Below, piece by piece: positions 1 to 5,165 of a stretch of 5,165 nt of DNA. A model generated the notes under the pieces. The model did no database searches. It was not told where the DNA came from and saw only the letters and a list, made by a program, of their open reading frames with translations. Each line of letters starts with the position of its first letter. Positions within the stretch are counted from its first letter, which is position 1. Position numbers and translations under genes: made by a program. This stretch comes from Pseudomonadota bacterium (lineage in GTDB: Bacteria; BMS3Abin14), in contig JAFGWO010000265.1 of NCBI GenBank assembly GCA_016937135.1, positions 1 to 5,165 on the forward strand. The letters are read 5' to 3'.

Positions 1-2516
1 ATCTCGAACCGCCCCAAACAGTAGATCTTGACGGGCCAGGGCCAGGCCTCCAGTTCCGGGGCCTGATCCGGCATCCTCAGGCCGTGCGCGTCTATCAACC
101 TCCGTGCGTAATCGACCTCGATCCCCCTCTCGAGGGCGAACGCCATCAGCCTGGACAGGGCGTCCATGTTATACCACCAGAAGAGTAGAATGCCGTTTTC
201 CTGTCCTACCTTCAGTCCCCGTTCGAGGCAAAGGGCTGCCTTTTCCCTCTCCCCCGATGCCAGAAGGATGCAGGCTTCCACCAGGTCGCAGAGGAAAAGG
301 AGCAGGGAGCTCTTGGTGTCGGCGGCGATCCTTCTGGCTGAAGAAAGCTGTTTTTCGGCCTCTTCTTTTTTTTCGAGGACGAGGCAGATCTCCGCAATGG
401 CCAGGTTCGCCCTCGCTACGAGGATGGGATTTCCCGATAGCTTTTTAAGTTCGCGGGCATTTTCCACGCAATCCATTGCCATGTAATAATCGCCAGCCTG
501 GAAGGAGGCGAGGCCCTGGAAATAAAAGTAGATGGACTGGTCGTTCCGGGTGGCTTCCTCCCGCCGTTCCCTCATTTGGGCGAGGTACCTTTCCGAGGCA
601 TCTCTGTTTTGAGAACATAACGCCGAAAGGGTTCCCTGCCCCAGAAGCTGCATCACCCAGGAACGCACATGGTATTTGTCGGAAACATCCAGGCCCATAT
701 CGATGTGATCCAGGGAAGACTGGAGATCCCCCGCGGCCCAGGCTGCGGTGCCCAGTATCCAGTGGGCGATGGGACCAAGGGCCTGGTTGTACTCTTTTTC
801 CCTGATGAAACTGGCCGTGGTCTCGGCGGTGCGGGTCATTGGGAGCCAGCGTCCGAGATAAAAGTCCTTCAGGATCGAAAGAATCAGGGCGGTCAGGTAC
901 CTGTCGTTGTCGCCGAACTCCTTTTGGAGGGCCGTGGCTTTTTGCCCCCAAAGATCGACATCCGGATCCCCGATCCTTCCGAGGACGAGGGCCGCCAGCA
1001 TTCCCGTGGCCACTTCTGCTTCCAGACGGCGGGAAGAATATCCGTGGAAGGTTTCCATGAGCTCCTTTTTCCTCTCGAGCAAGGATTCCATGTCGTCGAA
1101 ATTATCGGACTCATAAACCACCGATTCCACAGCACCCGTCCAGGAGCGAAAAGCGATTTCACCATTCCCTTTTTCCGCGGCAAGGTTCATGGCATGGACA
1201 AAAAGAGGCAGGCTCTTTCGGGGGGCAGCCGGCAGAAGACATAATCCGTGAAGGAATGAGATCTGGTCGTTGTATACCCGTTCCGTTTCGGGGATTCCCT
1301 CTATCCATGAGAGAAGGAGACGATGTCTTCCCTCCGAAAGCAATTTTGAAGCCTGTTCGACAATGAGCCGGGACAGGTCGTCCCAGTCATGGTTTTCCTT
1401 CATCATGGAGGCCGCCTGTTCTTGGCGTCCGCTGGTCTTGAGAATTCTTGCCGCCTGGGTCTTCACGGTGCGGATCCGTTCCCGCGAGTAGGCCTCACTC
1501 GCCTTTTCCCGAAGAAAATCCCTGAAAAGGCTGTGGTATTGGTAGGTCACCGGATGATGCCCTGACCGTGAAGTGAAAATGTTCCGACGGCAGAGGTATC
1601 CAAGGGCCTCCCCCGCACGCCCGTACCCGGTCAAGACCCTTGCGGACTGAGCGGTAATCTGGGGCAGGAAGGATGTCCTCATGAGGAAATCCTTCATCTC
1701 TTTTTCTGTCCTTTGCCAGACCTCGCTTGCGAACAGTTCGTATATTCCGGAGCGGTCAATTTCACCGATATTCCGAATGGCGGTCTGATAGGGTTCCGGG
1801 TCTTCCTGAACGCTTCTCAGGGCCTGGTGCATGAGCGTCAAACCCGCATACCACCCTTCCAGGGCGTCGTGAAGAGTCCTGGCAAATCCTGAGGACATCT
1901 CCCTGATTCCCTGAAGTTCGGCCGCCCGCCCGAACTCCTCGAGATCAAGGCGCATATTTTCTGCTCCGATAGACCTCAATTGGCCCTTCAGCCTCAGGTT
2001 GGCCGTGATCTCCGGAGGTTGGCCGCGGCTGATGATAACGATCCGGATCAGCGAGGGAAGGCGGGAAAGGGAACTCACAAGTATGTCGAGGATGCAATCC
2101 TTTGGGTTGTCCGGGAAGCTGTCAAACACGATGAGCAGCCCCGGAGGGAGTCCCGGGAAGAATATCCCGGAGTATCGATGGGCAAAAGAAGCGATATCAT
2201 GCGGCTGACCTGGGATGAAGGGCGGCAGTTTTACACTTTCCCGAGTCTGGCTCCGGCGAGCAAGGCCGAGATAATGGAAAAAGGTCGCAGGGTCATCATC
2301 GCTCTCATCCATCTGATACCATATGCAGGGGATTTTTTTATGTTCGATAAAGGACGACAGGAAGGTGGTCTTGCCGCAGCCAGCAGGTCCGGAAACCCAA
2401 ACCAGAGGTTCGCTCCCCTCCTCAAGGAGGGAGAAGAGCCTTTCCCTTAAAAGAACGTTCCTGAATACCGGCCGGTTGATCTTCGCCGGGCATCGGGATT
2501 CCTCTGTGGTTTCCAT
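1..2516 (-). CDS. MalT-like STAND ATPase / TPR transcriptional regulator with BTAD-type C-terminus (3' end outside window)
   Basis: Seen: the minus-strand frame stays open from ATG 2516 to the left edge, 838 codons without a stop, so the C-terminus is missing. The N-terminal KINRP lead-in is followed by Walker A GPAGCGKTT (residues 43-51), Walker B LLIVFD (127-132), a sensor-like strand RIVIISRGQPP (158-168), the MalT-type segment EGWYAGLTL (220-228) and the arm motif YQYHSLFRDFL (325-335). Residues of about 350-810 are helical and TPR-like. The last residues, WPVKIYCLGRFE (827-838), resemble the first strands of the winged-helix/BTAD domain in SARP-like regulators. Known of the family: cytoplasmic ATP-dependent transcription activators of roughly 1000-1100 residues that use a ligand-gated NTPase switch. 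The start was chosen because GAGGGA lies 6 bases upstream of ATG 2516 and the KINRP lead-in follows soon after; the frame is closed upstream at 2613-2615. It probably lies at the end of a leftward sigma54 transcript that begins near 2748. The ligand and target genes are unknown. Confidence 0.93.
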   Translation of the reverse strand, partial: METTEESRCPAKINRPVFRNVLLRERLFSLLEEGSEPLVWVSGPAGCGKTTFLSSFIEHKKIPCIWYQMDESDDDPATFFHYLGLARRSQTRESVKLPPFIPGQPHDIASFAHRYSGIFFPGLPPGLLIVFDSFPDNPKDCILDILVSSLSRLPSLIRIVIISRGQPPEITANLRLKGQLRSIGAENMRLDLEEFGRAAELQGIREMSSGFARTLHDALEGWYAGLTLMHQALRSVQEDPEPYQTAIRNIGEIDRSGIYELFASEVWQRTEKEMKDFLMRTSFLPQITAQSARVLTGYGRAGEALGYLCRRNIFTSRSGHHPVTYQYHSLFRDFLREKASEAYSRERIRTVKTQAARILKTSGRQEQAASMMKENHDWDDLSRLIVEQASKLLSEGRHRLLLSWIEGIPETERVYNDQISFLHGLCLLPAAPRKSLPLFVHAMNLAAEKGNGEIAFRSWTGAVESVVYESDNFDDMESLLERKKELMETFHGYSSRRLEAEVATGMLAALVLGRIGDPDVDLWGQKATALQKEFGDNDRYLTALILSILKDFYLGRWLPMTRTAETTASFIREKEYNQALGPIAHWILGTAAWAAGDLQSSLDHIDMGLDVSDKYHVRSWVMQLLGQGTLSALCSQNRDASERYLAQMRERREEATRNDQSIYFYFQGLASFQAGDYYMAMDCVENARELKKLSGNPILVARANLAIAEICLVLEKKEEAEKQLSSARRIAADTKSSLLLFLCDLVEACILLASGEREKAALCLERGLKVGQENGILLFWWYNMDALSRLMAFALERGIEVDYARRLIDAHGLRMPDQAPELEAWPWPVKIYCLGRFE

Positions 2517-2625
2517 CTCCCATCCCTCTGAAATGGCCCCTGGAGATCTGCCTTCCCCTGCATCCGCCCCCTCCCGCGCGGAAAAATACTTCAGTTTCCA
2601 GCGAAAAACAGATCAGGAATCCATT

Positions 2626-2715
2626 TCAGTCTTCCTTTTTCAAGTAAAACACCGAGAATCCGGGGTTGCAACCTCCTATTATTCCAAATGTGTTTCCTTG
2701 GGGTTCCATATCCAT
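2626..2715 (-). CDS. Putative 29-residue peptide gene, first ORF after the sigma54 promoter
   Basis: I do not recognise this product. Seen: ATG 2715 has GGAGGG (2722-2727) 6 bases upstream, and the frame ends in TGA at 2626-2628. It begins about 33 bases after the transcription start predicted from the sigma54 promoter at 2759-2774, so it would be the first good ribosome site on that transcript. The N-terminal half is MDMEPQGNTFGIIGG. The second half starts with the only cysteine, in CNPGFSVFYL, and ends in the charged tail KKED. There is no membrane segment and no classical signal peptide. The GG immediately before a lone Cys resembles a double-glycine processing site, but the leader would be short (15 residues) and no protease or exporter is visible. 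It could be a secreted or internal signal peptide, a leader peptide controlling the regulator 110 bases downstream, or a chance ORF. Promoter and RBS placement support translation; function is unknown. Confidence 0.45.
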   Translation of the reverse strand: MDMEPQGNTFGIIGGCNPGFSVFYLKKED

Positions 2716-2721
2716 AAACTT

Positions 2722-2727
2722 CCCTCC
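2722..2727 (-). promoter_or_regulatory. Ribosome binding site of the 29-residue peptide gene
   Basis: GGAGGG on the minus strand, 6 bases (AAGTTT) before ATG 2715. It decides the start: an alternative ATG at 2737, in another frame, would sit only about 10 bases after the predicted transcription start and has GGGG almost touching it. Confidence 0.5.
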
Positions 2728-2758
2728 CGATCTTCATTTCCCCTTTGACCTGGAGGGT

Positions 2759-2774
2759 AGCAAGGATAGTGCCA
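2759..2774 (-). promoter_or_regulatory. Sigma54 (RpoN) promoter, full consensus, leftward
   Basis: The minus strand reads TGGCACTATCCTTGCT. This matches the -24/-12 consensus TGGCAC-N5-TTGC(A/T) at every conserved position, with exactly 10 bases between the GG and GC doublets. The predicted transcription start is near 2748, giving a leader that first meets the peptide ORF (start 2715) and then the large regulator (start 2516). The sigma54 activator that such a promoter requires is encoded divergently from 3043. Binding by that particular activator is inferred. Confidence 0.78.
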
Positions 2775-2840
2775 GCACCACTTCTTTTGTTCATTGAACT
2801 CAAAACACCGATTTTCAAACAGTTTTCCACCCCCAATCAT

Positions 2841-2867
2841 CAGCGGTGCCCCCGGTTTCCAGCGGTG
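2841..2867. repeat. Direct repeat CAGCGGTG x2, candidate regulator-binding site
   Basis: CAGCGGTG occurs at 2841-2848 and again at 2860-2867. The 19-base start-to-start spacing is close to two helical turns, so both copies would face the same side of the helix. They lie about 70-95 bases upstream of the -24 element of the leftward sigma54 promoter, within the range where enhancer-binding activators usually sit. The repeats are short and could be coincidental. Confidence 0.35.
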
Positions 2868-2891
2868 TCTGTTAACGATCTGTCGGCATGT

Positions 2892-2904
2892 CGTCAGCTT
2901 GACG
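2892..2904. promoter_or_regulatory. Palindrome CGTCA-GCT-TGACG, candidate activator site or operator
   Basis: A perfect inverted repeat with 5-base arms and a 3-base centre. It is centred about 126 bases upstream of the -24 element of the leftward sigma54 promoter and 145 bases upstream of the activator start codon. Fis-type HTH domains of sigma54 activators bind inverted repeats at such distances, so it could be the enhancer for the left promoter, an autoregulatory site, or both. It also contains TTGACG, a -35-like hexamer, and overlaps a CTTGACnTT direct repeat (2898-2906 and 2913-2921). Binding is inferred. Confidence 0.35.
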
Positions 2905-2913
2905 TTTTGTCCC

Positions 2914-2941
2914 TTGACCTTCCCCGGGCCGGTTGTAGTCT
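2914..2941 (+). promoter_or_regulatory. Tentative sigma70-type promoter for the GAF activator
   Basis: TTGACC (2914-2919), a 16-base spacer and TAGTCT (2936-2941). The -35 is good, but the -10 matches at only three positions. The AT-rich TTATATAT at 2972-2979 is a better -10 core but has no -35 at the right distance. Some promoter must lie between the divergent genes; this is only the best candidate. Confidence 0.22.
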
Positions 2942-3029
2942 TTAAAGAGGGCTCTGTGTTTACAGCTGACCTTATATATCCCTCGAAGGCGGGCCCGCGG
3001 AATCGCGCTCCGGGTTTCCTCGATGGATC

Positions 3030-3034
3030 GGAGG
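3030..3034 (+). promoter_or_regulatory. Ribosome binding site fixing the activator start at 3043
   Basis: GGAGG ends 8 bases before ATG 3043. The same frame is open further upstream to an ATG at 2794, but that extension would run through the palindrome and control region and lacks domain-like sequence. The site therefore supports the shorter 514-residue protein. Confidence 0.8.
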
Positions 3035-3042
3035 CAGGTCTG

Positions 3043-4587
3043 ATGCCGCAAAAACTCCTCCCAACCTTCGTTGATCTGCTCTTCAGAAAGCTGGACCCGG
3101 AAAAGTTCCAGGAAAGTTTTCTCGAGGCCCTGACCATGGTACAGAGGGTCGAAAGGGGCTCAATCTGGGTGAAGCAGGACGACAGGTACCTCTGCACGGG
3201 GGCCGTCGGCGAGGAGGCAGACAAGGTCCTTGGGGTTTCCATCAGTCACTCTGTGAAAAGCATCGTGGGGGACGTGATCAAGTCAGGGGAAAAGATCATC
3301 GCCGAACCCGGGAAGGGTCCCTATTTCAGGGGGGTGGAGGACCATCTCGCGCGGAAGAACTCCCTTGTCCTGTGTTTCCCCTTGAGCCTCAGGGACGGGA
3401 CCGTTTACGGCGCCGTCCAGATCCTTGACACAACGGCGGGCGGGCGCCGCATGAATCTCGATCCTGACTACCTCGAACTTCTCGAGGGGTTGGTCGCCAT
3501 CGGGGGGATCGCCCTCAGCGCTTCCCTGGAGCTTGCCGACCAGCAGGAAGAGAACCGCCGGATGAGGCAGATCATCCAGGAACTTCAGACCGCCCATGGA
3601 ATGCTCGGGCAGAGCCAGGCGTTTCAGAAAATCAGGGGGACCGTGCAGGTCTATGCGTCCAATGATTTCCCGGTGTTGATAACGGGGGAGAGCGGCACGG
3701 GGAAGGAACTCGCCGCAAGGGCCATCCATCGTCAGAGCCTCCGAAGGGATAAACCGTTCCTAAGCCAGAACTGCAGCGCCATTCCGGACACCCTCCTGGA
3801 GAGCGAACTCTTCGGGTACAGAAAAGGGGCCTTTACAGGGGCCGACCGGGACAAGGAGGGGCTTTTTGCCGCGGCCGACGGCGGCACCCTTTTCCTGGAC
3901 GAGATTGGCGACATGCCCCTCGGCCTGCAGGCCAAGATCCTCCATGTCCTTCAGAGCCAGGAGATAAAGCCCCTGGGGACGACCACGTCCCGGAGGATCG
4001 ACGTGAGGATCATCGCGGCAACCAACAGGAACCTCGAGGAAGCTATCGGGAAGGGGGCATTCCGGGAGGACCTCTTCTACCGACTCAACGTCCTGCCCCT
4101 TCACATGCCGCCGCTCAGGGAGCGGAAGGAGGAAATCCCTCTTTTGCTCAACCATTTCCTGAAGCAGTTCTCAAGAACCTCGGGCAGACGGTCAAAGAAA
4201 CTTGATGCCGATGCATTGGAAAAACTGACAGCCTACCCCTGGCCGGGGAACATCCGTGAGATGGAGAACCTGGTGAAATACCTTCTGACCGTGGCGCCCG
4301 GCGAGACGATCCACCTTTCGGATCTTCCTCCGTCATATCATTCCCGGCCCTGGACCGGGCGACTCTCGAAATCAGGCGGCGGGGAGCCCTTGCCGGACCA
4401 TCCTGAGGAGGACGCCAGGCCGGAGGGTCGACCGGACGGTTCCATGGCGGGGATGGAGAGATCGTATATCCTCTCTCTACTTGAGATGACGAAATGGAAT
4501 GTGACGGCGGCGGCCAAAATCGCGGGGCTCAGGAGGACGACTCTCACGACCAGGATGAAAAAGCTCGGCATCAGCAGGAAGGGCTGA
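3043..4587 (+). CDS. Sigma54-dependent transcriptional activator, GAF - AAA+ - Fis-type HTH
   Basis: This 514-residue cytoplasmic enhancer-binding protein would hydrolyse ATP to remodel sigma54-RNA polymerase at -24/-12 promoters. Seen in order: a GAF-like sensor domain (about 24-160); a charged helical linker (163-185); then the AAA+ domain with Walker A GESGTGKE (215-222), the sigma54-contacting loop GAFTGA (262-267), Walker B LFLDEIGD (283-290), sensor I AATNRN (325-330), arginine-finger region [10 protein letters not shown] (341-350) and sensor II GNIRE (402-406). A Gly/Pro/acidic linker (432-470) leads to a Fis-type HTH (about 472-510, [10 protein letters not shown] then [10 protein letters not shown]). 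Every catalytic motif is intact, so it should be active. There is no receiver domain, so control is probably by a ligand or partner at the GAF domain rather than phosphorylation. Length is normal for this architecture. It lies between two leftward sigma54-type promoters (2759-2774, 5130-5145), its likely targets. The general family is certain; the signal is unknown. Confidence 0.97.
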   Translation: MPQKLLPTFVDLLFRKLDPEKFQESFLEALTMVQRVERGSIWVKQDDRYLCTGAVGEEADKVLGVSISHSVKSIVGDVIKSGEKIIAEPGKGPYFRGVEDHLARKNSLVLCFPLSLRDGTVYGAVQILDTTAGGRRMNLDPDYLELLEGLVAIGGIALSASLELADQQEENRRMRQIIQELQTAHGMLGQSQAFQKIRGTVQVYASNDFPVLITGESGTGKELAARAIHRQSLRRDKPFLSQNCSAIPDTLLESELFGYRKGAFTGADRDKEGLFAAADGGTLFLDEIGDMPLGLQAKILHVLQSQEIKPLGTTTSRRIDVRIIAATNRNLEEAIGKGAFREDLFYRLNVLPLHMPPLRERKEEIPLLLNHFLKQFSRTSGRRSKKLDADALEKLTAYPWPGNIREMENLVKYLLTVAPGETIHLSDLPPSYHSRPWTGRLSKSGGGEPLPDHPEEDARPEGRPDGSMAGMERSYILSLLEMTKWNVTAAAKIAGLRRTTLTTRMKKLGISRKG

Positions 4588-4677
4588 GACCCGGAGCCGT
4601 GAATGCCGATTGATGGATGTAGGAAACAGAACGGATGACAGGGTTCCAAAGCGTGACCCGGGACGATTTTCCATGGC

Positions 4678-4706
4678 GAGGGGGAAGACCGGCGGCCTTC
4701 CCCCTC
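4678..4706 (+). terminator. Strong hairpin between convergent genes, likely terminator
   Basis: GAGGGGGAAG (4678-4687) pairs perfectly with CTTCCCCCTC (4697-4706) around a 9-base loop: a 10-bp GC-rich stem. On the plus strand it is followed by the pyrimidine-rich TTCCTTACC, which is only a weak U-tract. It begins 90 bases after the activator stop and 88 bases after the minus-strand micro-gene stop, so it may serve either or both transcripts. The minus-strand side lacks a U-tract, so activity there is less likely. Confidence 0.5.
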
Positions 4707-4715
4707 TTCCTTACC

Positions 4716-4762
4716 GCACCCCTGCCCCCCAGGTTTCGGTTCGCAGACTGCAACAGGGGCGC
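4716..4762. repeat. Imperfect inverted repeat downstream of the micro-genes
   Basis: GCACCCCTG (4716-4724) and CAGGGGCGC (4754-4762) are complementary at 8 of 9 positions and enclose 29 bases. The repeat lies 33 bases past the stop of the 36-codon gene on the minus strand, just before the stronger hairpin at 4678-4706. It could help end or stabilise the micro-gene transcript, or be incidental. Confidence 0.25.
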
Positions 4763-4794
4763 AGAAATGGACGGCTTTTCTTCCGTCTCCCTGG

Positions 4795-4905
4795 CTATTC
4801 CTCGTCGTTCCGGTGGGTGTGTTCCTCGCTGTCCCTGACGGCGCTGGAAAGACATCCCCTGAGCGTCCGAATAGCTTCCCTTGTCCTGGTAAAATACTTT
4901 TTCAT
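4795..4905 (-). CDS. Putative 36-residue micro-protein, second of a tandem pair
   Basis: I do not recognise this protein. Seen: ATG 4905 with AGGAG (4913-4917) 7 bases upstream, and stop TAG at 4795-4797. The start MKKYFTRTREAIRTLRG is basic. A, I, L, C, L, A and V at 11, 12, 15, 18, 19, 22 and 23 form one face of a predicted amphipathic helix. The rest is hydrophilic, and the tail is rich in Glu, His, Asp and Asn. There is one cysteine (18) and no transmembrane segment. It follows the 32-codon gene by 54 bases and would share its sigma54-type promoter. Its GCLSSAVRD can be laid without gaps on GQVLREVRD of that neighbour (4 of 9 identical), hinting at duplication, though this is weak for such short chains. 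Function unknown. Overlapping ORFs in other frames have poorer ribosome sites. Confidence 0.52.
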   Translation of the reverse strand: MKKYFTRTREAIRTLRGCLSSAVRDSEEHTHRNDEE

Positions 4906-4912
4906 CTTTCAT

Positions 4913-4917
4913 CTCCT
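4913..4917 (-). promoter_or_regulatory. Ribosome binding site of the 36-residue gene
   Basis: AGGAG, inside GGGAGGAG, lies 7 bases before ATG 4905 on the minus strand. It decides between two nearby ATGs in different frames: the one at 4912 directly abuts the site and so cannot use it. Confidence 0.5.
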
Positions 4918-4959
4918 CCCCGGGTTCCCTTTCCGGCAGCATTTTTCTGGAGCCCTTCC

Positions 4960-5058
4960 TCATTTCACGTAGCGATACTGTTCAGCCCTGAAACTCTGGT
5001 CGCGTACCTCGCGCAGAACCTGTCCCCAGACGGCGATCATTTTGCTGATCTTTCCCAT
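4960..5058 (-). CDS. Putative 32-residue amphipathic micro-protein, first of a tandem pair
   Basis: I do not recognise this protein. Seen: ATG 5058 preceded by a near-perfect ribosome site GGAGGTG (5065-5071) at 6 bases, and stop TGA at 4960-4962. The N-terminus MGKISKMIAVWGQVLREV places I, M, I, W, V, L and V at 4, 7, 8, 11, 14, 15 and 18, the spacing of a single hydrophobic face on a helix. The C-terminal part is charged and ends in YRYVK. There is no signal peptide, transmembrane segment or cysteine. The predicted sigma54 transcript starts near 5119, leaving a leader of about 61 bases, so this is the first gene of the unit, with the 36-codon gene 54 bases downstream. The helix could bind a membrane surface or a partner protein; the composition recalls small amphipathic peptides but no homology is claimed. 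Translation is likely; function unknown. Confidence 0.62.
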   Translation of the reverse strand: MGKISKMIAVWGQVLREVRDQSFRAEQYRYVK

Positions 5059-5064
5059 GTTTTT

Positions 5065-5071
5065 CACCTCC
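5065..5071 (-). promoter_or_regulatory. Ribosome binding site of the 32-residue gene
   Basis: GGAGGTG on the minus strand, 6 bases (AAAAAC) before ATG 5058. It is the closest match to the anti-Shine-Dalgarno sequence that I noted in the window and the main reason for calling so short an ORF a gene. Confidence 0.65.
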
Positions 5072-5129
5072 CTCTCCTTCCACTTTTTCCTGAAGTCCTG
5101 TTGATTACTGGTCTCTTGCCCTCCTTCAG

Positions 5130-5145
5130 AGCACAACCTGTGCCA
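5130..5145 (-). promoter_or_regulatory. Sigma54-type promoter upstream of the micro-gene pair
   Basis: The minus strand reads TGGCACAGGTTGTGCT. The -24 half TGGCAC is perfect, the GG-to-GC distance is exactly 10 bases, and the -12 half is GTGCT rather than TTGCT: one mismatch in eleven conserved positions. The predicted transcription start is near 5119. Any activator-binding sites upstream would lie mostly beyond the right edge of the window. Confidence 0.62.
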
Positions 5146-5165
5146 GAGAGTCAGATCCGGCGGCA

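Noticed and set aside
445..951. 168-codon minus-strand ORF inside the STAND regulator
   Set aside because: Shadow frame rich in Gly, Pro and Arg. The continuous 838-codon frame carries the recognisable motifs.
2451..2563. Short minus-strand ORF from ATG 2563 behind GGAGGG
   Set aside because: It has a plausible ribosome site but overlaps the start of the large regulator in another frame, and its product is Arg/Gly-rich with no pattern. Kept out as probable chance.
2591..2737. 48-codon ORF from ATG 2737 in another minus frame, overlapping the 29-codon ORF
   Set aside because: The start would be only about 10 bases after the predicted transcription start, with GGGG too close to the ATG. The 29-codon ORF has better spacing.
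2884..2899. Plus-strand GG-N10-GC match (CGGCATGTCGTCAGCT) as a sigma54 promoter for the activator itself
   Set aside because: The spacing is right, but only 7 of 11 consensus positions match, and the sequence overlaps the palindrome that explains it better.
2794..3042. N-terminal extension of the activator to an upstream ATG at 2794, giving 597 residues
   Set aside because: No ribosome site there, the extension crosses the repeat and palindrome region and looks non-coding, and ATG 3043 has GGAGG at 8 bases just before the GAF domain.
4571..4963. 130-codon minus-strand ORF starting at the ATGA overlap with the 32-codon gene stop
   Set aside because: No ribosome site upstream of 4963, low-complexity Arg/Gly/Pro/Glu-rich product, and it runs through the hairpin into the end of the activator. 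The 36-codon ORF in another frame has a good site.
1..5165. CRISPR arrays, tRNA or rRNA genes, insertion sequences, integrase or attachment sites
   Set aside because: No regularly spaced repeats, no tRNA-like cloverleaf, no transposase-like reading frame and no terminal inverted repeats were seen on either strand.

Overview
The window holds two long, divergently transcribed regulatory genes. I also propose at least three very short genes and two sigma54-type promoters that face leftward. The DNA is moderately GC-rich, with strong Shine-Dalgarno sites and GC-leaning codon use. A GAF-type sigma54 activator beside a large MalT-like ATPase/TPR/BTAD regulator suggests a Gram-negative sigma54-rich bacterium, most likely a deltaproteobacterium (Desulfobacterota or Syntrophobacteria type). 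That placement is an inference from gene content and family recall, because no taxonomic marker is present.

Layout. From the left edge to 2516 (minus strand) lies an 838-codon, C-terminally cut reading frame: a STAND-type ATPase with a TPR-like region, entering a BTAD-type domain at the edge. Positions 2517-3042 are a divergent control region. It contains a minus-strand micro-ORF of 29 codons (2626-2715), a full-consensus sigma54 promoter pointing left (2759-2774), direct repeats of CAGCGGTG (2841-2867), a perfect 5+3+5 palindrome (2892-2904), and a tentative vegetative promoter for the rightward gene. Positions 3043-4587 (plus strand) encode a 514-residue sigma54-dependent activator (GAF - AAA+ - Fis-type HTH) with all key motifs intact. 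Positions 4588-4794 are a convergent intergenic stretch with a strong hairpin (4678-4706). Positions 4795-5058 (minus strand) hold two tandem micro-genes of 36 and 32 codons, each with a good ribosome binding site. A second sigma54-like promoter (5130-5145) lies 72 bases upstream of the first of them.

How it may work together (inference). The central activator needs sigma54 promoters as targets, and both such promoters found here lead first into an unrecognised micro-ORF. On the left, the same transcript would continue into the large STAND regulator. The simplest reading is a small regulatory island. A GAF-sensed signal, read by the activator, would switch on a short peptide plus a large ATP-dependent regulator on one side, and a pair of short amphipathic proteins on the other. 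The peptides could be signals, leader peptides or effectors; the sequence does not decide. I do not recognise any of the three micro-proteins.
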